A stretch of 57,305 nt of DNA. It comes from Sphingomonas paucimobilis NBRC 13935. GTDB lineage: Bacteria > Pseudomonadota > Alphaproteobacteria > Sphingomonadales > Sphingomonadaceae. The notes under the pieces are model-generated. The model saw only the letters and a program-made list of their open reading frames with translations. It did no database searches and was not told where the DNA came from. The first letter of the stretch is position 1, and each line of letters begins with the position of its first letter. Both the position numbers and the translations under genes were made by a program. This document shows, in pieces, positions 49,889 to 57,305 of the stretch. The stretch is taken from positions 1 to 57,305 of the forward strand of contig NZ_BBJS01000057.1 in the NCBI RefSeq assembly GCF_000739895.2, given 5' to 3'.

Positions 49889-51211
49889 ATGGCACGGATC
49901 GAAACCCCCAAGCGCGTGCGCGGCACGCAGGACATCTTCGGCGACGAGCAGCGCCGCTTTGCGGAGGTGCTGCGGACGTTCGAGCAGGTCCACGAACTTT
50001 ACGCCTTCCAGCGGCTCGACCTGCCGGTATTCGAGGATACGCAGGTCTTCGCCCGCTCGATCGGCGAGACGACCGATGTCGTGTCGAAGGAGATGTACAC
50101 CTTCCCCGATCGCGGCGGCGACATGCTGACCCTGCGGCCGGAGTTCACGGCGGGGATCGCCCGCGCGTACCTGACCGAAGGGTGGCAGCAATATGCGCCG
50201 CTTAAGCTCGTCACCTCGGGCCCGGTGTTCCGCTACGAGCGCCCGCAAAAGGGCCGCTATCGCCAGTTCCACCAGATCGACGCCGAAATCCTGGGCGCGG
50301 CCGAACCGGCGGCGGATGTCGAGCTGCTGGTCATGGCCGACCAGCTGCTGCACGAACTGGGCATCGCCGAGGGCGTGACGCTGCAGCTCAACACGTTGGG
50401 CGATGCCGAGACCCGCGATGCCTGGCGCGACGCGCTGGTCGCGCATTTCGAGGCGCACCGCGACCAGCTGTCCGAGGACAGCCTGGTGCGGCTGGAGAAG
50501 AATCCGCTGCGCATCCTCGATTCCAAGGACCCGCGCGACCGGCCGATCGCCGATGCCGCGCCCGATATCGACGCCTATCTGACGCCCGAGGCGCGCGCCT
50601 TCTTCGAGGCGGTGACGGCGGGGCTGGACGCGGCGGGCGTGGCCTGGACGCGCAATGCGCGGCTGGTGCGCGGGCTCGATTATTATCGCCACACCGCCTT
50701 CGAGTTCGTGACCGACCGGCTGGGTGCGCAAGGGACCGTGCTGGCCGGCGGCCGCTATGACGGGCTGATCGAGTCGCTGGGCGGTCCCGCCACGCCGGGC
50801 GTGGGCTGGGCGGCGGGGGTCGAGCGGCTGGCAATGCTGCTGGACGAGCCGGCCAAGCCGGTCATCGACGCGGTCGTCGTGCCGATGGGCGCGGCGGCGG
50901 AACTGCGCGCGACCGGCCTCGTCGCCGAGCTGCGCCGGGCGGGCGTCGCCACGGACATGGCGTTCCGGGGCAATATGAAGCGCCGCATGGCCAAGGCGAA
51001 CGACCAGGGGGCAAGCTACGCGCTGATCCTCGGCGACGATGAACTTGCGAACGGCCAGGTGCAGGTGAAGGCGCTGGCGACCGGCGAGCAGGCCACGGTG
51101 CCGCTGGAATCGGTATCGCAGAGCATCTTCGACCTCCTTTTCGGGGATGCGGTCGCGACTGAGCATGGCGCCCAGCTTCCCTCGTTGGCGCAGCGCCTGA
51201 CCACCGCATGA
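49889..51211 (+). CDS. hisS: Histidine--tRNA ligase
   Basis: Class II aminoacyl-tRNA synthetase of 440 residues. Motif 2 G-P-V-F-R-Y-E-R-P-Q-K-G-R-Y-R-Q-F-H-Q near residue 110-128; the histidine-specific G-L-D-Y-Y-R-H-T-A-F-E-F near 264; motif 3 in V-G-W-A-A-G-V-E-R-L. The C-terminal anticodon-binding domain covers about 330-420. Overlaps prfA by 4 nt. Confidence 0.98.
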   Translation: MARIETPKRVRGTQDIFGDEQRRFAEVLRTFEQVHELYAFQRLDLPVFEDTQVFARSIGETTDVVSKEMYTFPDRGGDMLTLRPEFTAGIARAYLTEGWQQYAPLKLVTSGPVFRYERPQKGRYRQFHQIDAEILGAAEPAADVELLVMADQLLHELGIAEGVTLQLNTLGDAETRDAWRDALVAHFEAHRDQLSEDSLVRLEKNPLRILDSKDPRDRPIADAAPDIDAYLTPEARAFFEAVTAGLDAAGVAWTRNARLVRGLDYYRHTAFEFVTDRLGAQGTVLAGGRYDGLIESLGGPATPGVGWAAGVERLAMLLDEPAKPVIDAVVVPMGAAAELRATGLVAELRRAGVATDMAFRGNMKRRMAKANDQGASYALILGDDELANGQVQVKALATGEQATVPLESVSQSIFDLLFGDAVATEHGAQLPSLAQRLTTA

Positions 51212-52281
51212 AGACCATCTCCGCCGAACGCATCGCGCAGATCGAGGCGCGACGCGACGAATTGCAGGCGATGATGGCGACTGGCGACCTGCCGTCGGAC
51301 CGCTTCGTCGCGGTGTCGAAGGAATATGCCGAGCTGGAGCCGGTCGCCAACGCCGCCGCCGAAGTGCGCCGGTTGCGGCAGGAGGCCGATAGCCTGACCT
51401 TCATGACGCAGGACGGCGATGATGAGCTGCGCGAATTGGCGGCGGAGGAACTCCACGCCAACCGCACCGCGCTGGCGGCGGCGGACCGGCATCTGGCGCT
51501 GGCGCTGCTTCCCCGCGACGCTGCCGACGAGCGTGCCGCCATGCTCGAAATCCGCGCCGGCACCGGCGGCGACGAGGCCGCCTTGTTCGCGGGCGACCTG
51601 TTCCGCATGTATCAGCGCTATGCCGAACGGCAGGGCTGGCGGGTCGAGGTGATCTCGGCCTCCATCCCCGACACCGGCGGCTACAAGGAAGTCGTCGCCT
51701 CGGTCGCGGGCGCGGGCGTGTTCGCCAAACTGAAGTTCGAATCCGGCGTCCACCGGGTGCAGCGCGTACCCGTCACCGAATCGGGCGGGCGCATCCACAC
51801 CTCGGCGGCGACTGTCGCGGTACTGCCCGAAGCGGAGGAGGTCGACCTCCAGATCGACGACAAGGATCTGCGCATCGACATCTATCGCTCGTCGGGCGCG
51901 GGCGGGCAGCACGTCAACACGACCGACTCGGCGATCCGCATCACGCACATCCCGACTGGCCTCGTCGTGATCCAGCAGGACGAGCGCTCGCAGCACAAGA
52001 ACCGCGCCAAGGCGATGAAGGTGCTCCGGACCCGGTTGTACGAGGCCGAACGCGAGCGACTGGCGGCGGAGCGGGCGGGGACGCGCCGCTCGATGGTCGG
52101 CTCGGGTGACCGGTCGGAGCGGATTCGGACGTACAACTTCCCGCAAGGCCGGGTGACCGACCACCGGATCAACCTGACCCTCCACCGCCTGCCCGAAATC
52201 CTGGAAGGCGAGCTGGATGAACTGATCGGCGCGCTGCTGGCGGAGGATGAGGCCGAACGGCTCGCCGCGCTCGATGGGTGA
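51208..52281 (+). CDS. prfA: Peptide chain release factor 1
   Basis: Recognises UAA/UAG and triggers peptide release. 357 residues; the codon-recognition tripeptide P-V-T lies in Q-R-V-P-V-T-E-S-G-G, and the catalytic G-A-G-G-Q-H-V-N-T-T-D-S-A near residue 230. G-G-D-E-A-A-L-F-A-G-D-L is the usual domain 1 junction. It starts in the hisS stop (ATGA) and is followed by a short repeat hairpin and prmC, which methylates its GGQ glutamine. Confidence 0.98.
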   Translation: MKTISAERIAQIEARRDELQAMMATGDLPSDRFVAVSKEYAELEPVANAAAEVRRLRQEADSLTFMTQDGDDELRELAAEELHANRTALAAADRHLALALLPRDAADERAAMLEIRAGTGGDEAALFAGDLFRMYQRYAERQGWRVEVISASIPDTGGYKEVVASVAGAGVFAKLKFESGVHRVQRVPVTESGGRIHTSAATVAVLPEAEEVDLQIDDKDLRIDIYRSSGAGGQHVNTTDSAIRITHIPTGLVVIQQDERSQHKNRAKAMKVLRTRLYEAERERLAAERAGTRRSMVGSGDRSERIRTYNFPQGRVTDHRINLTLHRLPEILEGELDELIGALLAEDEAERLAALDG

Positions 52282-52310
52282 GGGGGGCTCCCCCTCAACT
52301 CTGACACGCG

Positions 52311-52334
52311 CCACCCCGGCCTTCGCCGGGGCGG
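52311..52334. repeat. Short GC hairpin between prfA and prmC
   Basis: ccaccccggc-cttc-gccggggcgg, a 10-bp stem with one mismatch. The same design occurs at 41333-41354. It lacks a T-run, so it is a dispersed repeat or a weak pause rather than a full terminator. Confidence 0.6.
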
Positions 52335-52347
52335 TAGGAATGACATA

Positions 52348-53157
52348 GTGGATGCCCGCACCGCACTGGCGCAAGCCGCTTCGCGTTTCGCCTTCTCGCC
52401 CACCGCGCGGCTCGATGCCGAGCTGCTGTTCGCCCACGCCTTGGGGATCGAGCGTAATGCGCTGCTGCTCGACCTCACCCGCACCGTGCCCGATGGCTTC
52501 TGGCCGCTGGTCGAACGCCGCGAGGCACAGGAGCCCGTCGCCTATATCACCGGCACACGCGGTTTCTGGACGTTGGACCTGATGGTCGGCCCCGGCGCGC
52601 TGGTGCCACGCGTGGATAGTGAAACGCTGATTGCCGCCGCGCTTCAGCATTTCGGTGGCCGCCGGCCCGCCACCTTGCTCGACCTCGGCACGGGGCCCGG
52701 CACGTTGCTGCTCGCCCTGCTCGACGAGTGGCGGGAAACGAAAGGGCTCGGCGTCGATCGCTCGGCCGAGGCACTGGGCTATGCGCGCGCCAATGCGGCG
52801 GCGTGCGGCCTGGCCGACCGGGCACGGTTCGTACTCGGCGACTGGGCGGCGGCGCTGACCGGCCCGTTCGACTGCATCGTCACCAATCCGCCCTATATCG
52901 GCACCGGCGAAAGCCTGTCGCACGAGGTGCACGGGTTCGAGCCGGCCTCTGCGCTGTTCGCCGGCGAAGACGGCCTCGACGATTATCGCAAGCTCGCCCC
53001 CGAACTGCGGCGCTTGGTAGCGCCCGGCGGCGCCTGCGTCGTCGAGATCGGGCATGAACAGGCCCCCGCCGTCACCGGCCTGCTGGAAGCGCAGGGTCTT
53101 CGTGTCGCGCTTCACCGCGATCTCGGCGGGCGGCCGCGTGCCCTGCTGGCGCATTGA
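52348..53157 (+). CDS. prmC: Peptide chain release factor N5-glutamine methyltransferase
   Basis: Methylates the GGQ glutamine of RF1/RF2. 269 residues; N-terminal helical RF-binding domain (1-70), then the SAM motif L-L-D-L-G-T-G-P-G-T near 111-120 and the catalytic N-P-P-Y-I-G at about 178. The usual D-x-G-T-G-S-G is here G-T-G-P-G. The start is GTG at 52348, which gives the expected N-terminus. Adjacent to prfA as in many bacteria. Confidence 0.95.
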   Translation: MDARTALAQAASRFAFSPTARLDAELLFAHALGIERNALLLDLTRTVPDGFWPLVERREAQEPVAYITGTRGFWTLDLMVGPGALVPRVDSETLIAAALQHFGGRRPATLLDLGTGPGTLLLALLDEWRETKGLGVDRSAEALGYARANAAACGLADRARFVLGDWAAALTGPFDCIVTNPPYIGTGESLSHEVHGFEPASALFAGEDGLDDYRKLAPELRRLVAPGGACVVEIGHEQAPAVTGLLEAQGLRVALHRDLGGRPRALLAH

Positions 53158-53426
53158 ACAATTGCGGTGACCCCCCATATTTCGCTTGTAGGACCCGGCC
53201 CCGACCCGCTACAGCGCGTACAGGGGCTCGCGAACATCGACACCTTACACCTGGGTTTCAGGGGTGGTTGATGTCGGGCCGATGCCCGTACCCTTCGTCA
53301 TGCAGTCGCTGCTGTCCGGCGGCCGTGGCAAGCGCCTCACGGGGCGCGAGAGCTTCGCATCGCGCGACACGCGCGCGGTGCCGGGAAAAGTGGACCTTGT
53401 TGGTTTGACGACTAAGGACGAACAGC
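53158..53426. other. Intergenic region between prmC and the DUF4167 gene
   Basis: This 269-nt gap shows no convincing reading frame, terminator or RNA gene. The last 30 nt are more AT-rich and carry aaggacg before the TTG start of the next gene, so a promoter is likely in the right half. Confidence 0.4.
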
Positions 53427-54242
53427 TTGATCAATAATCGGCAGGCCGGCCGCCGTCGCGGTCGTGGTGGCGGCAATAATGGTGGGCAGCGTCCGGGTGG
53501 GAACCCTGGTCGCCCCGACAATGGCAATCGCATCGACAACCGCGCGCGCGGCAACGCCAACCAGCTGTACGAAAAGTACAAGAATCTGGCGGCCGAGGCG
53601 CAGCGCCAGGGCGACCGCGTCAACACCGAATATTATTGGCAGTTCGCCGATCACTATTTCCGAGTGTTGAGCGAAAGCCGCTCGCGCTTCGAGGAACAGA
53701 ATCAGCGTCGCCAGCGCGAGGAATCGCGCGACGATCAATATGACGACGGCTTCGACAACGACGCCGAGGATTATGGCGACGAGGGCGATCCCATCCGCCC
53801 CGGCGAACAGCAGGGCGAGGCGGAACCGCGTCGCGAGCGCCAGCCGCGTGAGACGTATCAGCGCGACAATCAGCCGCGCGACGAGCGCCCGCGTCGCGAC
53901 CGCGACGATCGTCCGCGTCGGGAACCCCGCGAGGATCGCCGCCCCGTCCGTGCCGAACAGCCGGTCGTGGCCGAAGCGGCCGAAGAGGTGCAGGCTCCGG
54001 TGACCGCCGAGGCCGCTCCCGCCCCCCAGGCCGAGCAGGAAGCGCCCCGCCGTCGCGGTCGTCCGCGCCGCGAGCGCCCCGCCGAGGCGCAGGATGCGGG
54101 CGAGACGACCGGCTTCGACGCCGACCGCCTGCCGCCCTCGCTCGGCGTCGCGCCCGAGGCGGATGCGGCTCCGGAGGAAAAGCCCCGCCGTCGTCGTGTT
54201 CGCGCGGCCGCCCCGGTGGAGCCGGAGGCGGCGGCGGGCTGA
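53427..54242 (+). CDS. DUF4167 domain-containing protein, TTG start
   Basis: A 271-residue, highly charged protein. The first 30 residues (M-I-N-N-R-Q-A-G-R-R-R-G-R-G-G-G-N-N-G-G) are Arg/Gly/Asn-rich like RNA-binding RGG segments. The DUF4167 core is at about 38-85: N-A-N-Q-L-Y-E-K-Y-K-N-L-A-x-E-A, then Y-Y-W-Q-F-A-D-H-Y-F-R-V. The rest is disordered Arg/Glu/Asp/Pro-rich sequence. The TTG at 53427 was chosen because it gives the family's N-terminus and follows aaggacg by 6 nt. It conventionally follows prmC in sphingomonads. Function unknown; RNA binding is suggested by composition only. Confidence 0.9.
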   Translation: MINNRQAGRRRGRGGGNNGGQRPGGNPGRPDNGNRIDNRARGNANQLYEKYKNLAAEAQRQGDRVNTEYYWQFADHYFRVLSESRSRFEEQNQRRQREESRDDQYDDGFDNDAEDYGDEGDPIRPGEQQGEAEPRRERQPRETYQRDNQPRDERPRRDRDDRPRREPREDRRPVRAEQPVVAEAAEEVQAPVTAEAAPAPQAEQEAPRRRGRPRRERPAEAQDAGETTGFDADRLPPSLGVAPEADAAPEEKPRRRRVRAAAPVEPEAAAG

Positions 54243-54271
54243 TCGCCCCCGACGCTTCGGATCGATAAGGG

Positions 54272-54306
54272 ACCGGCCTCCGCCATGATGCGGGGGCCGG
54301 TTTTTT
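54272..54306 (+). terminator. Rho-independent terminator after the DUF4167 gene
   Basis: accggcctccgc pairs with gcgggggccggt around a catgat loop and is followed by six T. Starts about 30 nt after the stop. The T-run overlaps the 3' end of the convergent small membrane protein gene. Confidence 0.85.
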
Positions 54307-54583
54307 AGGGACGCCGGTCGACATCCTCGTCATGCCCGGTCCCCGAGCTCAGAAACACAAGCCCCATCAGTGCGCCGGTCAGCATCACCGTGCCGCCAAT
54401 GCCGCCGATCACCCCCAGCATCGTCACGCCGTTGAGCGGACCGTAAATTTCGGCCAGCGCGATCATCGCCCCCGCCACGGCAATGGCGGCGGCCAGCGTC
54501 ATCCAGGCCATGATGGTGCGGAACCGCGCCCAGGCAAAGGCCGCTTGTTCGGGATCGTCGAGGCCGGAGGGCGGCGGTTGCAT
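54305..54583 (-). CDS. Small membrane protein, two transmembrane helices
   Basis: A 92-residue protein with two long hydrophobic helices (about 24-44 and 53-79), a polar N-terminus (M-Q-P-P-P-S-G-L-D-D-P-E-Q) and an acidic tail (D-E-D-V-D). No known family can be assigned from sequence alone. Downstream of the flippase gene on the same strand by about 45 nt, so perhaps the last gene of that operon. The stop lies inside the DUF4167 terminator. Confidence 0.72.
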   Translation of the reverse strand: MQPPPSGLDDPEQAAFAWARFRTIMAWMTLAAAIAVAGAMIALAEIYGPLNGVTMLGVIGGIGGTVMLTGALMGLVFLSSGTGHDEDVDRRP

Positions 54584-54627
54584 GGCCCGACTATGGGTGC
54601 CGCCACGCGGTGCGGCAACCCTGGGCG

Positions 54628-56106
54628 TCAGGCGTTCGCGCGACCGGGGCGACGGCTCAGCCGCGTCCAGACCCCGGCGACGATCGCATTGATCTCCAAT
54701 CGGATCGGGTGGCGCAGCACATAGACCACTGCCAGCCAGGCCAGCACGCCCATCACCGCCGCGCCGCTGAGCAGCACCAGCCCCACCGCCTCGGGCGCGG
54801 CGACCCAGCGATAGATGGCGAGCAGCGGCGCCACGGTCGCCAGCGTCGCGATCAGGCTCTGCGCATAGACGATCACCATACCCCGCCAGGCAAAGCCGGT
54901 CAGCCGCCGAATCAGGCCGACATAGAGCAGGAACCAGATCGCCCCATAAGCGATGCGCGACGCGGCCGCCGTCTCCAGCCCCGCCATCGCGCCCAACAGC
55001 AACAGGCCGATCGAGGCGGTGGTATCGAGCATGTTGAGCACGACCAGCCGTCGGATCCTGCCGAGCAGGATGGGCAGTTCGACATGCAGCGGCAGCGCGG
55101 CGAAGAATATCTGCCCGATCGCAATCCAGGCAAGCAGCGGGGCGACCCCGGCCCAGCGCGGACCATAGAGCATCAGCACGATCGGCGTCGCGGCGGCGGC
55201 CAGGAACGCCATAGCGGGCCAGGTCGCCGCGCTATAGGCCGCGACCACCCGCTGATAGGGGGCGGCCAGATCGGCGCCGGTATCGCGCAGCCGGGCAAAG
55301 GCGGGGTAGAAGACGCCGTCGACCGCGCCGCTGACCAGCATCTGCAACTGCGCCGCCAGGCTGGAGGCGCGGCTGAACAGGCCAACGGCGGTCAGCGTCA
55401 GCACGCGACCGATGACCAGATCGGGGCTGCGCGTGCCGATCGCGCCGCTGATATGGAGGAGCGAGCTGTTCGATCCGAAGCGGAGGATCGGCCCTACGCC
55501 TTTGAGGCGCGGGGGGAAGGGCGGTCGGATGCCCGAACGCCACTGGCCGATCAGCGCGCGCGCGACCTGCTGCGCGACGGACGCCCAGGCGAGGGCAAAG
55601 GCCGAATAGCCGGCCCAGGCCAACCCCAGCGAGAAGGCGGCATTGACGATCGCCGCACCTACATTGACCAGAAACAGCGAATAATAGTCCATCCGCCGCT
55701 GGAGCATCGCGCTCGGCACAATCCCGAACGGCACGACCAGATAGGAGCCGGCGATGATGAGCAGCAACGGCGTCAGCCGGACATTGTCGTAGAACCACGC
55801 CACCGGCCAGGCGAGCACGAAGATCAGCAACCCGATCCCGAGGGCAAAGATCAGCGAGACCGAGAAACAGGTCTCGACCTGCGCCTCGGTCAGGTTGCGC
55901 TCGCCCGCCACGAACCGGCTGATGCCGAAATCCTGAAGCACCGACACCAGCATCGCCGCCGACAGCGCGATCGAATAAAGCCCCATTTCGGGCGGCGTCA
56001 GGAAGAAGCGCGAGATCAGCACGCTGACCACGAACTGGATCGAAAAGGCGATATATTGCGACCCGATCGACCAGAGCGCCGCGCCGCGGATCGACGATCC
56101 GCTCAT
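54628..56106 (-). CDS. Oligosaccharide flippase (PST/Wzx-like, MOP superfamily)
   Basis: 492-residue polytopic protein with 12-14 transmembrane helices. The N-terminus S-I-R-G-A-A-L-W-S-I-G-S-Q-Y and the helix-2 region S-R-F-F-L-T-P-P-E-M-G-L-Y-S-I-A are typical of polysaccharide exporters moving undecaprenyl-linked repeat units. The conserved F-G-S-N-S-S-L-L-H-I-S-G-A-I-G-T-R segment mid-protein and S-R-A-S-S-L further on also fit. ATG 56106 overlaps the GT2 stop by 4 nt. Confidence 0.9.
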   Translation of the reverse strand: MSGSSIRGAALWSIGSQYIAFSIQFVVSVLISRFFLTPPEMGLYSIALSAAMLVSVLQDFGISRFVAGERNLTEAQVETCFSVSLIFALGIGLLIFVLAWPVAWFYDNVRLTPLLLIIAGSYLVVPFGIVPSAMLQRRMDYYSLFLVNVGAAIVNAAFSLGLAWAGYSAFALAWASVAQQVARALIGQWRSGIRPPFPPRLKGVGPILRFGSNSSLLHISGAIGTRSPDLVIGRVLTLTAVGLFSRASSLAAQLQMLVSGAVDGVFYPAFARLRDTGADLAAPYQRVVAAYSAATWPAMAFLAAAATPIVLMLYGPRWAGVAPLLAWIAIGQIFFAALPLHVELPILLGRIRRLVVLNMLDTTASIGLLLLGAMAGLETAAASRIAYGAIWFLLYVGLIRRLTGFAWRGMVIVYAQSLIATLATVAPLLAIYRWVAAPEAVGLVLLSGAAVMGVLAWLAVVYVLRHPIRLEINAIVAGVWTRLSRRPGRANA

Positions 56107-57107
56107 CCCTGGGCCAGGGCTTTGGCCAGGCGCATTGCTGCGACCGGCTTGCCGCTGCGCGCCAGACGCGCGACCGCGCGCCACAGGCCCGGCACGCGCG
56201 CACGGCGATCCTGCTTCGTGTCGCGGACATGCTGGGCGATCAACGGCAGGCCATCGCCCGCCAGCGATTCGGGATGGTAGAGAATGCCGCGCGTCACCTC
56301 GGCGCGCACCGCTTTGGCGACGCCGGTACGACCAAAGGCCGCGTCCAGTTCATCGACCGGGGGCAGTTGCGTCCAATGCTCGGACGGATCGGGGCGTCCC
56401 GCGACCCGCTCGGCGCGCGCCAGACGGGCGACCGCCGCGCCATAATGCTGCGCCAGGACATGGCGATGCGACACCTGGGTGGTCGAATAGCGATAGAGCA
56501 TCAGCCGTTCGGGCAGATTGGCCATGCGCGTCCGCTCATCCAGCCGCAGCCAAAGGTCATAATCCTCGCAATGGCGATAGGCGGCGCGATAGCCGCCCAC
56601 CATCGTGACCAGCGAACGGCGCATCATGACCGAGGGGTGGCATAACAAAGGTCCGGCTTCGAGTGCGGCCTGGACGGCATCCGCCTCGACGGGATGATCG
56701 ATCGTCCAGTCGGGGCGTGGCTCACCGGTTTCGGTGATCCCGATCACCCGCGTCCCCACCACCCCATGATCGGGATGTGCGTCGAGAAACGCCACCTGCC
56801 GGGCAAAGCGCTCGGCCAGCGCAATGTCATCCCCATCCATACGCGCGATATACTCGCCACGCGCCTCAGCGATCATCAGATTGAGGCTGGGGATCAGACC
56901 GCGATTGGGCTGATGGACCGCCCGAATGCGCGGATCGCGCTCGGCAAAGGAATCGATGATCGCGCGGGAATCATCGGTCGACCCATCATTGACGATCAGG
57001 AGCTCGAAATCGCCGAAGCTCTGCGCCAGCATGCTGTCCAACGCGGCCGCCAGATAGGGGCCATTGTTATAAACGCTCAAGGCGACGGTGATGCGGGGCG
57101 ACGTCAT
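56103..57107 (-). CDS. Glycosyltransferase family 2 protein
   Basis: A 334-residue GT-A glycosyltransferase. V-A-L-S-V-Y-N-N-G-P-Y-L at the N-terminus, V-N-D-G-S-T-D-D-S at 39-47 for nucleotide binding, the metal-binding D-G-D-D at 91-94, and a later C-E-D-Y-D-L-W-L-R-L (E-D catalytic region). The C-terminal 70 residues are basic and helical with no transmembrane helix. First visible gene of the operon with the flippase; the cluster may continue beyond the right edge. Sugar and acceptor unknown. Confidence 0.93.
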   Translation of the reverse strand: MTSPRITVALSVYNNGPYLAAALDSMLAQSFGDFELLIVNDGSTDDSRAIIDSFAERDPRIRAVHQPNRGLIPSLNLMIAEARGEYIARMDGDDIALAERFARQVAFLDAHPDHGVVGTRVIGITETGEPRPDWTIDHPVEADAVQAALEAGPLLCHPSVMMRRSLVTMVGGYRAAYRHCEDYDLWLRLDERTRMANLPERLMLYRYSTTQVSHRHVLAQHYGAAVARLARAERVAGRPDPSEHWTQLPPVDELDAAFGRTGVAKAVRAEVTRGILYHPESLAGDGLPLIAQHVRDTKQDRRARVPGLWRAVARLARSGKPVAAMRLAKALAQG

Positions 57108-57305
57108 GCTCGTATCACCGGACTCCTAAAAGCGATGGGCTAAACAGGCTCTTAAAGGCTGTGCGACAAAGCGCCTAATCCCGAATGGCTCAAAGGTTCC
57201 GCGCAGGCGAAAGGCTATCCGGTCCGCTAAGCAACTGAAAAATAGTGGGAATGCAGTTTTTTACGATTTCATGGCAATTTTTGTGTTGACCCGAATCGGG
57301 GTGGG
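57108..57305. other. AT-rich upstream region at the right edge
   Basis: About 200 nt with no reading frame of note. The last 70 nt are markedly AT-rich (runs of T and A around 57236-57285) compared with the surrounding genome, as expected for a promoter region of the GT2-flippase operon or of a gene beyond the window. No terminator or repeat recognised. Confidence 0.4.

Noticed and set aside
51016..53178. Open frame of 720 codons on the minus strand
   Set aside because: Antisense to prfA and prmC. Its length is a result of high GC; the sequence has no plausible fold or start.
54610..56280. Open frame of 556 codons on the plus strand
   Set aside because: Antisense to the flippase and GT2 genes; very rich in Arg, Gln, Asp and His with no domain, a typical high-GC shadow.
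1..57305. CRISPR array, prophage, integrative element or restriction system
   Set aside because: No regular spacer-repeat array, integrase, transposase, phage structural or restriction/methylase gene could be read. The methyltransferases present are housekeeping types.

Overview
The window is a high-GC chromosomal segment of an alphaproteobacterium, most likely a sphingomonad (Sphingomonas or a close relative). The evidence is the gene set and order: ctaC-ctaD ... ctaB-coxF-ctaG-ctaE-DUF983-SURF1-thrC, ubiG divergent from lysC, ybgC-tolQRAB-pal, prfA-prmC-DUF4167, and a DUF1800/DUF1501 pair. Short dispersed palindromic repeats with a core like ttcgacttcgctcaggctga point the same way. I see no plasmid, phage, integrase, transposase, rRNA, tRNA or CRISPR signal. 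Most of the window is core chromosome, about 63 protein genes packed mainly in operons with 1-4 nt overlaps.

Layout. 1-2960: phhB, a minimal zinc metalloprotease, the heme exporter genes ccmA-ccmB and a BioC-like methyltransferase. 2975-16435, all minus strand: an RNA methyltransferase-like protein, threonine synthase, and the aa3 cytochrome c oxidase locus. That locus is split between ctaD and ctaB by about 4.5 kb holding a DUF1800/DUF1501 secreted pair and a zinc alcohol dehydrogenase. 16681-20661: pyrE-pdxJ-acpS-lepB and an AI-2E family permease, with a 0.2-kb nested inverted-repeat element between pdxJ and acpS. 20605-26970: an envelope-glycan-like block of two GT4 glycosyltransferases, a multi-pass membrane protein, DUF2141, a DUF2334 deacetylase-like protein and a GT-C membrane glycosyltransferase. 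26967-31084: ubiG, lysC, a nitronate monooxygenase-like flavoprotein and a lipoprotein.

31094-36928: a small XRE regulator/membrane protein operon, divergent from the Tol-Pal operon. Two perfectly adjacent 18-bp direct repeats lie between them. The Tol-Pal operon carries an extra gene between tolA and tolB that encodes a free-standing, secreted copy of the TolA C-terminal domain. 37069-44450: S1/P1 nuclease, isoaspartyl peptidase, acyltransferase, ispG, NUDIX, a small lipoprotein, an outer-membrane-type protein, an EamA transporter and a GNAT enzyme. 44621-49840: pyrophosphatase, M61 peptidase, DUF1345, an unknown exported protein and an isochorismatase-like hydrolase. 49889-54242: hisS-prfA-prmC-DUF4167. 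54305-57107: a small membrane protein, a PST-type flippase and a GT2 glycosyltransferase.

The points most worth following up are the stand-alone TolA domain III gene, the tandem operator shared by the XRE module and the tol operon, dispersed palindromes that have become the C-terminal tails of at least two proteins, and the interrupted cytochrome oxidase cluster. All identifications come from reading motifs and gene order by eye; no database search was run.
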